Position numbers and translations under genes: made by a program
Shown here: positions 1 to 9,634 of the stretch, piece after piece
Layout: each line of letters opens with the position of its first letter
Numbering within the stretch: position 1 is the first letter of the stretch
Assembly (NCBI RefSeq): GCF_014196335.1
Contig: NZ_JACIDM010000001.1
Span: 1,404,195-1,468,194 of the forward strand
Length of the DNA stretch: 64,000 bases
DNA from: Brevundimonas lenta
GTDB taxonomy: Bacteria > Pseudomonadota > Alphaproteobacteria > Caulobacterales > Caulobacteraceae
Direction of reading: 5' to 3'
The notes under the pieces: model-generated
What the model was told of the DNA's origin: nothing
The model's input: the letters and a program-made list of their open reading frames with translations, nothing else
The model's database searches: none

Positions 1-2
1 CG

Positions 3-332
3 CTCGCGCTGGCCGCCAGCAGCGCCCAATCCCAGACCTATCCTGACCAGACCACCCGCATCGCGCCGGTCGAGGTGCTTCGTGACTCCGTGCGCATTCA
101 ATACGGCGACCTCGATCTGGCCACCGTTGCGGGCCGGGACGCCATGGACGCCCGGATTCATCGGGCGAGCTTCCATGTTTGCCAGGTGAACCGTCAGCCC
201 CTGGTTCAGCAGTTCGACAGGCTGCAATGCGTGAACGAGGCCCGTCGCGGCGCCAACCAGCAACTCGCCAACAATATGGCCAGAAGCTACGCCCAGAACG
301 AGCGCGTGCTGGTCATGGCGATCGCTCATTAG
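3..332 (+). CDS. UrcA family protein, 5' end outside the window
   Basis: The reading frame is open from the first bases of the window, so the start lies upstream. What remains is about 109 residues: the tail of an Ala-rich signal peptide, a linker, then a typical UrcA core (GDLDLATVAGRDAMDARI) with a single Cys near HVCQV. UrcA-family proteins are small exported proteins of unknown function, abundant in Caulobacterales and Sphingomonadales. The family call rests on the DLDL-x-T-x-x-GR-x-x-(M/L)-D-x-RI pattern. Nothing in the fragment indicates a more specific role, and its upstream neighbours are not visible. Confidence 0.8.
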   Translation, partial: LALAASSAQSQTYPDQTTRIAPVEVLRDSVRIQYGDLDLATVAGRDAMDARIHRASFHVCQVNRQPLVQQFDRLQCVNEARRGANQQLANNMARSYAQNERVLVMAIAH

Positions 333-423
333 CTGTTCGCCTCAAACGGACTAGGTCGTCCGGCCGCCTCGACGCTGCGCCCATACGGCGGTATTCCGTA
401 GTCCCTCTGATCTGGAGGGCGTG

Positions 424-870
424 ATGCGCTCGCTCGCGGTCGTGACGGCCTGTCTGGGGGCTCCGCTTCTGGGGTTGCTGCCCGCCTGGCAGGCCGTGGA
501 GCAGGTCCAGTCGATCCCCCTGCGTCGTGGATATTACGTAGCCTCCGACACCGGCTGCGATGAAGCCTCCCGCGCCACCGTGATGCTGTTCAAGGGCGAT
601 GGCTTCGGGCTCAACTGCGAAACCGTGTCGATCGAGCGCCTCAGCCCGACCCGCTACCGCCTGAACGACCGCTGCTCCGACGACAGGGGAGGCGAGGGGA
701 CCACGGACTCGTCCACCGTCTACGAGGTTAGCAGCGACATGGCCTTCACCATCCGTGGAGACGATGGCTCGGCCTACTCTGCGCGCTTCTGCCGGCAGCA
801 GCAGATGCCGGAGCCCTTCAGCACCAACGACATCTCCGACATCGTCAAGGCGCCCGCGCCTACGCCTTGA
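424..870 (+). CDS. Secreted protein of unknown function
   Basis: 148 residues. A hydrophobic N-terminus (SLAVVTACLGAPLLGLLPAW) looks like a signal peptide. The rest is polar with four Cys (TGCDEAS, LNCETV, DRCSDD, RFCRQQ), suggesting a small disulfide-bonded periplasmic domain. A GTG lies directly before the ATG at 424, so 421 is an alternative start. The gene is convergent with the glutathionylspermidine-synthase-like gene and the two stop regions overlap by 11 bases. I do not recognise a family. A secreted lysozyme-inhibitor-like fold is conceivable from size and Cys content, but that is a guess. Confidence 0.6.
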   Translation: MRSLAVVTACLGAPLLGLLPAWQAVEQVQSIPLRRGYYVASDTGCDEASRATVMLFKGDGFGLNCETVSIERLSPTRYRLNDRCSDDRGGEGTTDSSTVYEVSSDMAFTIRGDDGSAYSARFCRQQQMPEPFSTNDISDIVKAPAPTP

Positions 871-1987
871 TCATATGCGGCGTGAAGCGCGCCGTATTGC
901 CGGTGATCAGACCGGCCTCGCGGATGCCCATGCCGACCGCCTCGCCGTCGACGATCCAGCTGCCGATCACCGGCCGGTGTCCGTCGAAATCGGGTAGATC
1001 GTACAGCCGCTGCCAGACGTAGCCTTCGTCGCCGTAGTCGCCGCCGGTCGCCTCGACGACCCGGCCGCCCTTCACCACCGAGATGTTGGCGCCTTCGCGG
1101 GCCAGCACCGGTTTGCGGACATGGTCGCCGGTCAACGGCTCGAACGAGGCCTCCAGCAGGTTCGGATGATGCGGGAACAGATCCCACAGGATCGGCAGCA
1201 GCGCCTTGTTCGACCAGATCATCTTCCAGACCGGCTCGATCCACTGCGTAGGCGCGGTCGCGATCAGCCGTCCGAAGTCCTCGGCCAGCAGCCATTCCCA
1301 CGGATAGAGGTGGTACAGGACTTCGATCGGTCGGCCCGCGTCGTCGATGAACCGTCGGCCGTCCCAGGCGATCTCCTCGATCGGCGTCTGCACGCTTCCG
1401 ACCCCGCCCTCGCGCGCCACATCCCGCATATAGGCCACGGTGACCGCGTCCTCGGCCGCGCCCTGCGACGAGTGGGTGAAATGGGCCAGCGGCGACTGCA
1501 GCCGCGGCGCGATCTCGCGCCAGCGCGCGATCAGCGCGTCATGGATGCCGTTGAACTGGTCGCGTCCCGGAAAGACCTCTTCCAGCCAGTCCCACTGAAT
1601 CACCGCCGCCTCGAGCAGGGACGTCGGGGTGTCGCAGTTGAACTCGAACATCTTCGGCGGCGAGACGCCGTCGTAGCCCAGGTCGAGGCGGCCGTAGTTC
1701 AGCGCCGGCGGCTCGTCGTCCCACGCCTTGCGGATCATCGGGACGGCGAAGTCCGGGATGCCGAAGCGGTGGAACAGGTCGTGGTCGATGATGTGCTGCC
1801 CGGCCTTCAGGCACAGGGCGTACAGCTCTTCGGTCGCTAGTTCGATCTGCCGGATCTGACGCCGGTCGAAACGGTAGCAGGCGGCCTCGTTCCAGTAGGG
1901 AACGCCCTCCGCGGTGTGCCAGACGAGGCCCAGGGCCTCGACCCGCTCGCGCCAGTCGTGGCGCGGCGTCAGAGGCAGGCGATCCAT
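860..1987 (-). CDS. Glutathionylspermidine synthase family protein (YgiC-like)
   Basis: 375 residues, the usual length for stand-alone YgiC/YjfC-type proteins. It is the ATP-grasp synthetase domain of glutathionylspermidine synthase without the N-terminal CHAP amidase. The diagnostic block MFEFNCDTPTSLLEA lies near residues 113-127, and further family blocks occur near KPVLAREGANISVV and GSWIVDGEAVGMGIREA. Family members ligate peptide and amine substrates using ATP; the substrate of the YgiC branch is not established. The start at 1987 was chosen because homology begins at MDRLPLTPRHDWRERV and lies 4 bases after the stop of the YgiB-like gene. That indicates an operon terC - ygiB-like - ygiC-like. 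Confidence 0.87.
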   Translation of the reverse strand: MDRLPLTPRHDWRERVEALGLVWHTAEGVPYWNEAACYRFDRRQIRQIELATEELYALCLKAGQHIIDHDLFHRFGIPDFAVPMIRKAWDDEPPALNYGRLDLGYDGVSPPKMFEFNCDTPTSLLEAAVIQWDWLEEVFPGRDQFNGIHDALIARWREIAPRLQSPLAHFTHSSQGAAEDAVTVAYMRDVAREGGVGSVQTPIEEIAWDGRRFIDDAGRPIEVLYHLYPWEWLLAEDFGRLIATAPTQWIEPVWKMIWSNKALLPILWDLFPHHPNLLEASFEPLTGDHVRKPVLAREGANISVVKGGRVVEATGGDYGDEGYVWQRLYDLPDFDGHRPVIGSWIVDGEAVGMGIREAGLITGNTARFTPHMIKA

Positions 1988-1991
1988 GGGG

Positions 1992-2279
1992 TCAGCCGCC
2001 GCCTGATCCGCGCGCCGAGGCGCCGAAACCGCCGCGCGGCGCCTTGTGCGAACCGCCCGACACCCGTTGGCCATAGGCCGCGCCTGCCAGGGCCGCGCCG
2101 CCATAGTACCAGAAGCCGCCCCCACCGGAGCGGCGGCAGTTCTGTTCCGGCACGCGCACGCCGGCGCCGTCGGTGCAAATGCGCGTCTGGGGACGCTGCT
2201 CGCAGGCGCTGATCGACAGCGCGGCGGCCACGGTGGTCACGAACGACAGCTGTCGTGCAACGGTCTTCATCGGAGGCAT
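1992..2279 (-). CDS. Short YgiB/DUF1190-like lipoprotein
   Basis: 95 residues (92 if the second ATG at 2270 is used; neither has a clear ribosome binding site). A signal peptide ends at a lipobox-like ISAC, so the mature protein would be a lipoprotein. The rest is Gly- and Ser-rich, with CTDGAGVRVPEQNC and a tail RGGFGASARGSGGG. That tail resembles the RGGFGESV tail of E. coli YgiB, whose gene also sits next to ygiC. I therefore infer a reduced YgiB/DUF1190-like partner of the downstream synthase. Family assignment rests on a short motif plus gene order and is tentative. Function is unknown. Confidence 0.6.
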   Translation of the reverse strand: MPPMKTVARQLSFVTTVAAALSISACEQRPQTRICTDGAGVRVPEQNCRRSGGGGFWYYGGAALAGAAYGQRVSGGSHKAPRGGFGASARGSGGG

Positions 2280-2293
2280 GGTCTAACGGTCCG

Positions 2294-3139
2294 TCAGGCG
2301 GCGGGCTGGGTCACGGGAACCGCCGCCGGCGGCGAGTCCGATCGCGTCAGGGGCTGGGTCAGACAGGCCTGACGCGTCGCTTCCCGCTCGGCCTTGCAGA
2401 ACTTGTCCAGCTCGGCCTGGTCGATCGCCAGCATGGCGGGCAGGGCGGCGTTGTGCTGGGCCACGTTCTGGGTGCGGACCACGGTCGAACGATAGCCGTC
2501 CCAGATCATGTGCAGGGCGACGTACAGGACGACGATCAGGCCGACGTAACCGATCCAGCGGTACTTGTGCAGCAGCTTGGCGATGTAGGTCGCGGCCACG
2601 CCCATCAGGGCGATCGACAGCACGAGGCCGAACACCATGATCCACGGGTGTTCGTGCGCCGCGCCGGCCACGGCCAGCACGTTGTCCAGCGACATGGTGA
2701 TGTCGGCGATCATGATCTGGACGAGCGCCGCGCCGAAGGTCTTGCGCTTCAGGCCCAGTTCTTCCGGCGACGGACCCTTGCCGTGCTCGATGCTCAGCGC
2801 CAGCTCCAGCTCGCGCTCGGCCTCTTCCTGATTGTGGGTCTTCTGCTCCTGCAGCTCGCGCCACATCTTCCAGCACACCCAGAGCAGCAGCAGGCCGCCG
2901 GCCAGCAGCAGGCCGACGATGGCCAGCAGCTGCACCGTGATCAGCGCGAAGCCGATGCGCATGACGACGGCCGCGACCAGGCCGATCATGATCGCCTTCT
3001 TGCGCTGCTCCTGCGGCAGGGCGGCGGCGGCCAGGCCGACGGCGACAGCGTTATCGCCGGCCAGCACCAGGTCCATCATGACGACCTTGCCCAGCGCGGA
3101 GAGCTGGGAGGCCAGTTGGGGATCGCTCAGAAATTCCAT
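2294..3139 (-). CDS. TerC family integral membrane protein
   Basis: 281 residues with about seven hydrophobic segments. Two TerC signature blocks carry acidic residues inside the membrane: DLVLAGDNAVAV (residues 23-34) and ADITMSLDNVLAVAG (145-159). TerC/YjbE-type proteins are implicated in metal (especially manganese) homeostasis and tellurite resistance. The segment near residues 92-135 is a charged cytoplasmic loop (EEAERELELAL). The last 50 residues form a polar tail. It lies 49 bases downstream of rlmB and 14 bases upstream of the YgiB-like gene on the same strand, so co-transcription is likely. The family is certain; the transported ion is not. Confidence 0.9.
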   Translation of the reverse strand: MEFLSDPQLASQLSALGKVVMMDLVLAGDNAVAVGLAAAALPQEQRKKAIMIGLVAAVVMRIGFALITVQLLAIVGLLLAGGLLLLWVCWKMWRELQEQKTHNQEEAERELELALSIEHGKGPSPEELGLKRKTFGAALVQIMIADITMSLDNVLAVAGAAHEHPWIMVFGLVLSIALMGVAATYIAKLLHKYRWIGYVGLIVVLYVALHMIWDGYRSTVVRTQNVAQHNAALPAMLAIDQAELDKFCKAEREATRQACLTQPLTRSDSPPAAVPVTQPAA

Positions 3140-3188
3140 GATCGGCGTCTATTGCAGCAAAGGCCGGTTCGGCAAGCGCGACCCGTTC

Positions 3189-4079
3189 TCAGCTGTGGGT
3201 ACCGGCCCGGCCTTGCGCGCGCGCGGCTTCATAAAGAGCGACCGCCGCGGCGTTGGACACGTTCAGGCTTTCAAACCCGCCCGGCATCGGGATTTTCGCC
3301 AGCACGTCGCAGTGCTCGGCCACCAGCCGGCGAATGCCGTCGCCTTCGGATCCCATCACCAGCACGGTGGGCCGTGAATCCAGCGCCTGCTCCAGCGTCA
3401 GCTCGGCCGAGCCGTCCAGCCCCACCGCCTGCCACCCCAGGTCCGACAGCTTTTCCAGCGCCCGGGACAGATTCGTCGCGCGCACGCACGGGAGACGCTC
3501 GGTCGCCCCGGCCGCCGCCTTGGCCAGCGCGCCGGCGAGGGCGGGGGAGTGCCGGTCCTGCACCACGATCGCTTTCGCGCCGAAGGCCAGGGCCGAGCGG
3601 AAGATGGCCCCGACGTTCTGCGGATCGGTCAGCTGGTCCAGCATGACGATGACGCCCTCGGCGGGCTCGGCCACGTCCTCGATCGCCACGCCTTCCAGCG
3701 GCTGCACCTTGAAGGCCATGCCCTGGTGCACCGCGCCCGCGGGCAGCATCTTCGCCAGCGCCTGGCCGTCGATGATCTCGGCCCGGTGGCCGTTGGGGGC
3801 GAGTCGGTCGCGGTCGATCTCGGCGGCGCGGTCCTCGGTGACCAGCAGCCGGCCCATGCCCTTGCGGGCGGGATTCGCCAGCGCGGCCACAACCGGGTGG
3901 CGGCCCCACAGCCAGTTGTCGGCGTCCACCTTCGGGGCGCGGCCCCGCGGCGCAGAATCACTCCCGCCCTTCGGCGGCGGATTTGGCGTCCAGCCTCGCT
4001 CGCGGGGTGCGCCGGAGCGCCCGCCGAAGCTTGTCTTTTTACCGGTTTTCCGGTCGTTGCGTTCTGTTTTCGACGACAC
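3189..4079 (-). CDS. rlmB: 23S rRNA (guanosine-2'-O)-methyltransferase RlmB
   Basis: 296 residues of the SpoU/TrmH family. It methylates the 2'-O of the conserved guanosine (G2251 in E. coli numbering) in the 23S P-loop using SAM. SpoU motifs are clear: DQLTDPQNVGAIFRSA (148-163), VMGSEGDGIRRL (241-252) and IPMPGGFESLNVSNAAAVAL (263-282). Residues 1-50 are an unusual basic, Gly/Pro-rich extension likely to be disordered. An RNA-binding N-terminal domain follows (WLWGRHPV onward). The start is a GTG with GGAGGG nine bases upstream. It is divergent from the tRNA-tuf cluster and heads the terC operon strand. Confidence 0.93.
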   Translation of the reverse strand: MSSKTERNDRKTGKKTSFGGRSGAPRERGWTPNPPPKGGSDSAPRGRAPKVDADNWLWGRHPVVAALANPARKGMGRLLVTEDRAAEIDRDRLAPNGHRAEIIDGQALAKMLPAGAVHQGMAFKVQPLEGVAIEDVAEPAEGVIVMLDQLTDPQNVGAIFRSALAFGAKAIVVQDRHSPALAGALAKAAAGATERLPCVRATNLSRALEKLSDLGWQAVGLDGSAELTLEQALDSRPTVLVMGSEGDGIRRLVAEHCDVLAKIPMPGGFESLNVSNAAAVALYEAARAQGRAGTHS

Positions 4080-4227
4080 TATAAGACGCCCTCCGATTTG
4101 GGGCCCAAGGGCATTCCGGGTCAGGCGCTTCCTCTAAACCAGGGCTTGCCGGACTTCGAAGGCTTTTGTTCGAGAACGGTCTTTTGACCGCTTTCGATCG
4201 TTCCGGATCGGTCTTCACATCGCGCGA

Positions 4228-4311
4228 GGGGGAATGTCCCGAGCGGCAAAGGGGGCGGACTGTAAATCCGCTGCGTAAGCTTCGCAGGTTCGAGTCCTGC
4301 TTCCCCCACCA
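4228..4311 (+). tRNA. tRNA-Tyr (anticodon GTA)
   Basis: An 84-base cloverleaf with encoded CCA. The acceptor stem pairs GGGGGAA (4228-4234) with TTCCCCC (4301-4307). The anticodon stem is GCGGA/TCCGC around loop CTGTAAA, anticodon GTA at 4262-4264. The T-arm is GCAGG-TTCGAGT-CCTGC (4284-4300). A long variable arm, as expected for a class II tyrosine tRNA, lies between. It is followed 76 bases later by tRNA-Gly and then tuf, an order also seen around E. coli tufB. Confidence 0.96.
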
Positions 4312-4387
4312 CGCGCTGATGAAGACCGGAACGGATCGGACCTCGCTGAGGACCGGGTGCGAAGGGGAGACCCGACGCATTCTCCGC

Positions 4388-4461
4388 GCGGGTATAGCAC
4401 AATGGTAGTGCAGCAGCCTTCCAAGCTGAGGATGTCGGTTCGATCCCGTCTACCCGCTCCA
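4388..4461 (+). tRNA. tRNA-Gly (anticodon TCC)
   Basis: A 74-base cloverleaf with encoded CCA. Acceptor GCGGGTA (4388-4394) pairs with TACCCGC (4451-4457), discriminator T. The anticodon loop CTTCCAA gives anticodon TCC at 4420-4422, which reads GGA/GGG glycine codons. The T-loop is GGTTCGATCC-like. It lies between tRNA-Tyr and tuf on the same strand, about 50 bases before the tuf start, so the three are probably co-transcribed and the tRNAs processed from the tuf leader. Confidence 0.96.
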
Positions 4462-4512
4462 GAATTCTAAGCTGATCCAACCGCCCCTTTCCGGGCCACA
4501 GGAGTTTTGGCC

Positions 4513-5703
<1,191 letters not shown>

Positions 5704-5736
5704 TATCGGTCGGTCCCAGAGACTGAACTGACAGAG

Positions 5737-5766
5737 CGGCCCCGGAGGAAACTCCGGGGCCGTTTT
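5737..5766 (+). terminator. Rho-independent terminator of tuf
   Basis: A ten-base-pair perfect stem, CGGCCCCGGA (5737-5746) with TCCGGGGCCG (5753-5762), has a GGAAAC loop and is followed by TTTT. It begins 33 bases after the tuf stop. Confidence 0.93.
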
Positions 5767-5782
5767 GCTATTGAAGCTGATT

Positions 5783-6307
5783 ATGGATCGCTTCGCGTCC
5801 CTCGCCCTGCTGGTGCTGCTCTCCGGTTGCCGCCCCGAAGCGGTCGAGGTGGAGAGGGAACTCGCATGGCGCGCCCGGCCCCAATGGCTCACCTTGATCA
5901 GACCGGACCCGTCGGTTCCTCCGGAACTCGGAGGCCGGGAGGTGGTCACGTTTCATTGCGAGGGAGGCCGTCTGTATGTCGAGGCGCGGGGCCTGCCGAT
6001 CGGAACCGACGTCGGGGGCGGGGATCCGGCTGACTGGCGAAGCATGATCGTCACGGGCGGCGGCGAGCGGGCCGCCGGGCCGATCGTTCGTCGGACCAGC
6101 GGCTATGAGACCTGGCCCGCGACAGATCTTCGGCTGCGAAAGCCGGAACTCGTTCAGATGCTTTCCGGCGAGACCATCAAGGTCACGGTGGTCCCTCATT
6201 TCTGGACGGGACTGAAGCACGGTCTGGGTCTCCAGTCCCGCATCGCGCCCGCGCCGTCCGCCGCGATGACCGGGACCTTCCTTTCGGGCTGTGAAGGTCC
6301 CGGCTGA
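5783..6307 (+). CDS. Predicted lipoprotein of unknown function
   Basis: 174 residues. The N-terminus [16 protein letters not shown] ends in a good lipobox, so the protein should be a lipidated envelope protein. The mature part is soluble, with no further membrane segments and two more Cys (FHCEGG near the middle, SGCEGPG at the C-terminus). I do not recognise the family. The ATG at 5783 gives a proper lipoprotein signal; a TTG at 5765 would fall inside the tuf terminator. The gene starts only 16 bases beyond that terminator and is convergent with the L,D-transpeptidase gene 9 bases downstream. Confidence 0.6.
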   Translation: MDRFASLALLVLLSGCRPEAVEVERELAWRARPQWLTLIRPDPSVPPELGGREVVTFHCEGGRLYVEARGLPIGTDVGGGDPADWRSMIVTGGGERAAGPIVRRTSGYETWPATDLRLRKPELVQMLSGETIKVTVVPHFWTGLKHGLGLQSRIAPAPSAAMTGTFLSGCEGPG

Positions 6308-6316
6308 CGCCTTCGC

Positions 6317-7333
6317 CTAGATGAAGCGCACCTCGACCCCGGGCTTGACCGCCGCGGCCAGTTGCTCCGCGTCCCAGTTGGTCAGGCGGACGCAGCCGTT
6401 CGAGGCGGTCTTGGCGATCTTCGACGGATCGGGCGAGCCGTGGATGCCGTAGCCGTCGCGCGACAGCTCGATCCACACCGAGCCGACCGGATTGTTCGGT
6501 CCCGCCGGCACCACGACCTTGCGATCGCCGCGGTCGTAGCTGAGCTTCGCCGGGTCGTAGGTGTAGTCCGGCTCCTTCGCCACGCCCTTCACCTTCAGGG
6601 TGCCCGACGGCGCCGGCCGTTCGGTCGAGCCGATCGTGGCGGGGTAGAAGGCCAGCAGGCGGCCCGAGGCGTCGAAGGCCCGGGCCGAGCGCTCGGTCTT
6701 GTCGATCACCACGCGCGCCACCTCGCCCAGCGGGCGATCTCTGACGGCCGGCACGACGATGCGCTGGCCGGGCGTGCGGAAGTCGACGCCGGGGTTCAGG
6801 CCCTGCAGCAGGTCTTCGGTGATGTGGAAGCGCTCAGCGAGGCGCTCGCGCGGGCTGGAGTAGTCAGCGCCGCCGGCGGCCTGGGCGGCCAGGTCCGGGC
6901 CCGGCGGCGGGCTGAAGGGGCCGGCGAGGTCGGCGGCGGTCAGGGTGTGGCTGGCCATGACCGGGCCCGCATCCGCCGCGGCGAGGCGCTGAACCAGGGC
7001 GGCGTCCATGGCGTCGCCGGTCAAGCCGTTGGCCTTGCGGAAGGCGGCCACAGCCTGGCGCGTGTTCTCCCCGGGCAGGCCGTCGACCACGCCGGGCGAG
7101 AAGGGCGTGCGATCCAGCAGCACCTGTAGGCGCACCAGACCGGCGTCGGGTACGGCCGAACCAGCGGGGGCAGGCGTGATGACCGCGGCCGGGAGGGCCG
7201 TCTCGATCTGCCGCGCGGTCAGCACCGGCGCCGGGGAGGCGGTGGACGGGCCGGGCTCGGCCTGGGGTTCAGGGCCGCCGCAGGCGGCGAGGGCGAACAG
7301 ACACGACGAGGCGGCGATCAAACGAAAGGACAT
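6317..7333 (-). CDS. L,D-transpeptidase lipoprotein with peptidoglycan-binding domain
   Basis: 338 residues. The signal peptide ends at a lipobox (LFALAAC, Cys near 18). A PG_binding_1-like helical domain lies near 65-110 ([19 protein letters not shown]). A short LysM-like or linker segment follows near 165-195 ([15 protein letters not shown]). The C-terminal YkuD domain (about 200-338) has the catalytic motif HGSPDP (His 298) and SNGCVRL (Cys 314). These enzymes form 3-3 crosslinks in peptidoglycan or attach proteins to it, in the periplasm. All catalytic residues are present. It is divergent in orientation from nothing nearby: the GDSL gene on the same strand lies 64 bases upstream, so it may have its own promoter. 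Confidence 0.9.
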   Translation of the reverse strand: MSFRLIAASSCLFALAACGGPEPQAEPGPSTASPAPVLTARQIETALPAAVITPAPAGSAVPDAGLVRLQVLLDRTPFSPGVVDGLPGENTRQAVAAFRKANGLTGDAMDAALVQRLAAADAGPVMASHTLTAADLAGPFSPPPGPDLAAQAAGGADYSSPRERLAERFHITEDLLQGLNPGVDFRTPGQRIVVPAVRDRPLGEVARVVIDKTERSARAFDASGRLLAFYPATIGSTERPAPSGTLKVKGVAKEPDYTYDPAKLSYDRGDRKVVVPAGPNNPVGSVWIELSRDGYGIHGSPDPSKIAKTASNGCVRLTNWDAEQLAAAVKPGVEVRFI

Positions 7334-7397
7334 GCGATTCCACGAGCTTGCAGGGACAAGCCCAATCCCTCGCAGCCGCGCTTGTTCCCGATCGTCG

Positions 7398-8141
7398 TCA
7401 GCGCAGGGCGGCGGCCAGACCTTCGGCGGTGACCTCGGCCCAGCAGGCGTAGCCCTGGTCGTTCAGATGCAGGTCGTCGGGTCCGACGCCGCCCCGGTCC
7501 AGGCCCGACCAGGCCTCCATGGCGTCGAAGCGGCGCAGGACGGCGTAGTTCTTGCGGCCGCCCTCGAGATCGATGAGCCGGGCCATTTCGCCCAGCGCCG
7601 GGTTGCGGCCGCGGAACGACGGATTGCTGGTTCCCTCCGGCACACGCTGCGGATCGATCAACAGCACCTCGACCCCGGCGGCGTCGAGGATCGCCTCGCC
7701 GCGGCGGAAGTCGGCGAAGACGTCAGCCATCGGCCGGTCGCGCAGCACGTCGTTGGTGCCCAGCTGCCAGATCACCAGGTCCGGGCTGTTGGCGGCGATC
7801 TCGCCGCTCAGCCGGTCGGCGGTCTCCTTCGCCGTCTCGCCGCCGATGCCGCGGTTGATCACCGTCACCTCGACGCCCGGAAGGCGGCGTTCCAGCCCGG
7901 CTTCCAGCAGGGGCACGAAGCTCAACTCCCGGCGGCTCGCGCCGACGCCCTCGATCGAGGACGAGCCCATGGCGAGGATGGTCAGCTTTCCACCGGCGAC
8001 GGCGGCCCGGCTCTTCGACAGGCCGGCGTTGGCGACGACGTGCTCAGGACTGACCGGGCAGGCCGCCGGCGCGGTCTGCGCCTGAACGACGGTGGCGAGA
8101 AGCGAAAGGGCGAGGGCGGCGGGGAGGACGGCTGACTTCAA
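7398..8141 (-). CDS. Secreted SGNH/GDSL-family hydrolase
   Basis: 247 residues with a signal peptide ([20 protein letters not shown]). SGNH blocks are visible: block [12 protein letters not shown] with the nucleophilic Ser near 60, Gly block [11 protein letters not shown], block [11 protein letters not shown], and block V DDLHLND with the catalytic Asp/His near 222-225. The family covers esterases, lipases and carbohydrate acetylesterases; the substrate cannot be read from sequence. The start is a TTG at 8141 overlapping the TGA of the upstream small gene (TTGA). That overlap and the correct signal peptide support it. It is followed on the same strand by the L,D-transpeptidase gene, so both may act on the cell wall. 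Confidence 0.85.
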   Translation of the reverse strand: MKSAVLPAALALSLLATVVQAQTAPAACPVSPEHVVANAGLSKSRAAVAGGKLTILAMGSSSIEGVGASRRELSFVPLLEAGLERRLPGVEVTVINRGIGGETAKETADRLSGEIAANSPDLVIWQLGTNDVLRDRPMADVFADFRRGEAILDAAGVEVLLIDPQRVPEGTSNPSFRGRNPALGEMARLIDLEGGRKNYAVLRRFDAMEAWSGLDRGGVGPDDLHLNDQGYACWAEVTAEGLAAALR

Positions 8142-8305
8142 GGATTGGGCTTTCCGGTGGCGGGGTCTGTGGCGGTGTCGCCTGGGTTGGACGAGCCCTC
8201 TGAACCCTTCGGCTCGGTAGCGGGGCGCGGCGGCTCGCCTTCGCGGGCGGGCGTGCGCTGGTTCTCGTTCTCGGTTTCGCGGGACTCGGGGCGGGGGTCG
8301 GACAT
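8138..8305 (-). CDS. Small hydrophilic Pro/Glu-rich protein
   Basis: 55 residues, MSDPRPESRETENENQR onward, ending [14 protein letters not shown]. It is highly polar, rich in Pro, Glu, Arg, Thr and Ser, and has no predicted membrane segment, so it is probably disordered. The start at 8305 has GGAG at good spacing. The stop overlaps the TTG start of the GDSL hydrolase gene (TTGA), which suggests translational coupling. I do not recognise a family. Being real depends on the ribosome binding site and the coupling; it could instead be a leader reading frame. Confidence 0.55.
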   Translation of the reverse strand: MSDPRPESRETENENQRTPAREGEPPRPATEPKGSEGSSNPGDTATDPATGKPNP

Positions 8306-8474
8306 CGAGGGAACTCCAGAAAATCGAATTGCGGGTCGCAAGGCAACGCCTCGCGGCCGGGTGGGGCTCCGTGGAGACGCTTCGTTCACCATGAACGCTC
8401 ACCGGCCTGAAACGGGGCCTGTGGCATGAAGCCCGCCTGCGAACGCCCGTCCGGGCGGGGGCGAAGGAAAAGGC

Positions 8475-9626
8475 ATGACCGGATTCAAGGTCGACATCCT
8501 GCACGTCGATGCGATGGGCGAGGCCGAATGGGCCGCCTGGCGCGCCTTCCGCGCGGCTAACCCGGCGCTGACCAGCCCGTATTTCCGGCCCGAGTTCACC
8601 CAGGTCGCCGGACGCATCAGCCCGCGCGCCGCGGTCGCCGTCTTCTCGCACGGCGGCGAGGTGGCCGGCTTCTTCCCGCATCAGCGGCGCGGCTCGGCGG
8701 TCCAGCCGCTGGGCGCGCCGATGAACGACTATCACGGGATCATCGCCCGTCCCGGCGAGGGTCCGACCCTGGCCGAGGCTTCGGCTCTGCTGGGCGGCTC
8801 GCGCCTGAACGTCACCGCCTGGGTCGGGGACACGGGCATGGGCGAGGATCGCCGCACGGTGCAGGTCGAGCTGGGCGAAACCGGCTATGACGCCTGGTAC
8901 GCGGAACGCCGCACCACCCACGGCAAATTCTTCAAGGACAAGGAACGCGCCCGCCGTAGCATGGAGACCGAGCTCGGCACCCTGCGGGTCGAGCGCGGCC
9001 TGCGCGACCCGGCGCTGCTGGACTGGCTGATCGATCTGAAGCGCGACCAGTACCGGCGCACCTCGCGGCACGACATCTTCGCCTGCGGCTGGACGGCCGA
9101 ACTGCTGCACGCCTTGCTGCAGACCGATATCGACGGCTTCGGCGCCTCGATGGCCGGGCTGTGGGCGGGCGACCGGCTGACGGCGATCGAATATTCGCTG
9201 CACGCCGATGACCAGTACCATTTCTGGTTTCCGGCCTATGAGCCGTCGCTGGCCCGCTGCTCGCCCGGCATCCTGCTGAGCATGGACACCATGCGTCTGG
9301 CGGCGGAGCGGGGCTACCGCACCTTCGACTACGGATTCGAGGGCGAACACTACAAGAAGTACTTCTGCAACGGGGCGCACATCGTCCGCGAGGCCATGGT
9401 GCTCAAGCCGGGTCTCGGCGCGGCGGTCAGCCAGGCCGCGGTCCGGGCGCTGGACCTGGCGGGCGAGGGCAGGGGCGAGCGTCTGCGCGCCAGCGTGCGC
9501 CGTCGCTGGGCCGCCATCGAGGCTTGCGAGACCAGCCACGCCGACCGCCTTCGCGGCGCGGTCCAGGCCGCGGGCGCCGCGCTCGCCAAGGCGAAGTCGG
9601 CCTCGACCCGTCCGGTTGCGGCCTGA
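8475..9626 (+). CDS. GNAT family N-acetyltransferase, CelD/BcsL type
   Basis: 383 residues, the usual size for CelD-like (Acetyltransf_6) proteins with tandem GNAT folds, related to FemAB enzymes. The conserved pattern PYFRPEFTQVAG lies near residues 35-46, and the central acetyltransferase block around LWAGDRLTAIEYSLHADDQYHF leads to LARCSPGILL and YRTFDYGFEGEHYKKYF. Family members modify exopolysaccharides. Caulobacter HfsK, a c-di-GMP-linked factor for holdfast adhesin, belongs to this class, but orthology cannot be decided here. A good ribosome binding site (GAAGGA) precedes the ATG. The cupin-like gene starts 8 bases after its stop, so the two form an operon. Confidence 0.8.
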   Translation: MTGFKVDILHVDAMGEAEWAAWRAFRAANPALTSPYFRPEFTQVAGRISPRAAVAVFSHGGEVAGFFPHQRRGSAVQPLGAPMNDYHGIIARPGEGPTLAEASALLGGSRLNVTAWVGDTGMGEDRRTVQVELGETGYDAWYAERRTTHGKFFKDKERARRSMETELGTLRVERGLRDPALLDWLIDLKRDQYRRTSRHDIFACGWTAELLHALLQTDIDGFGASMAGLWAGDRLTAIEYSLHADDQYHFWFPAYEPSLARCSPGILLSMDTMRLAAERGYRTFDYGFEGEHYKKYFCNGAHIVREAMVLKPGLGAAVSQAAVRALDLAGEGRGERLRASVRRRWAAIEACETSHADRLRGAVQAAGAALAKAKSASTRPVAA

Positions 9627-9634
9627 GACAGACC

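Noticed and set aside
860..1987. Full bifunctional glutathionylspermidine synthetase/amidase
   Set aside because: No N-terminal CHAP amidase domain; only the ATP-grasp part is encoded.
8475..9626. Calling the acetyltransferase hfsK
   Set aside because: Same family, but orthology cannot be separated from other CelD-like paralogues without comparison.
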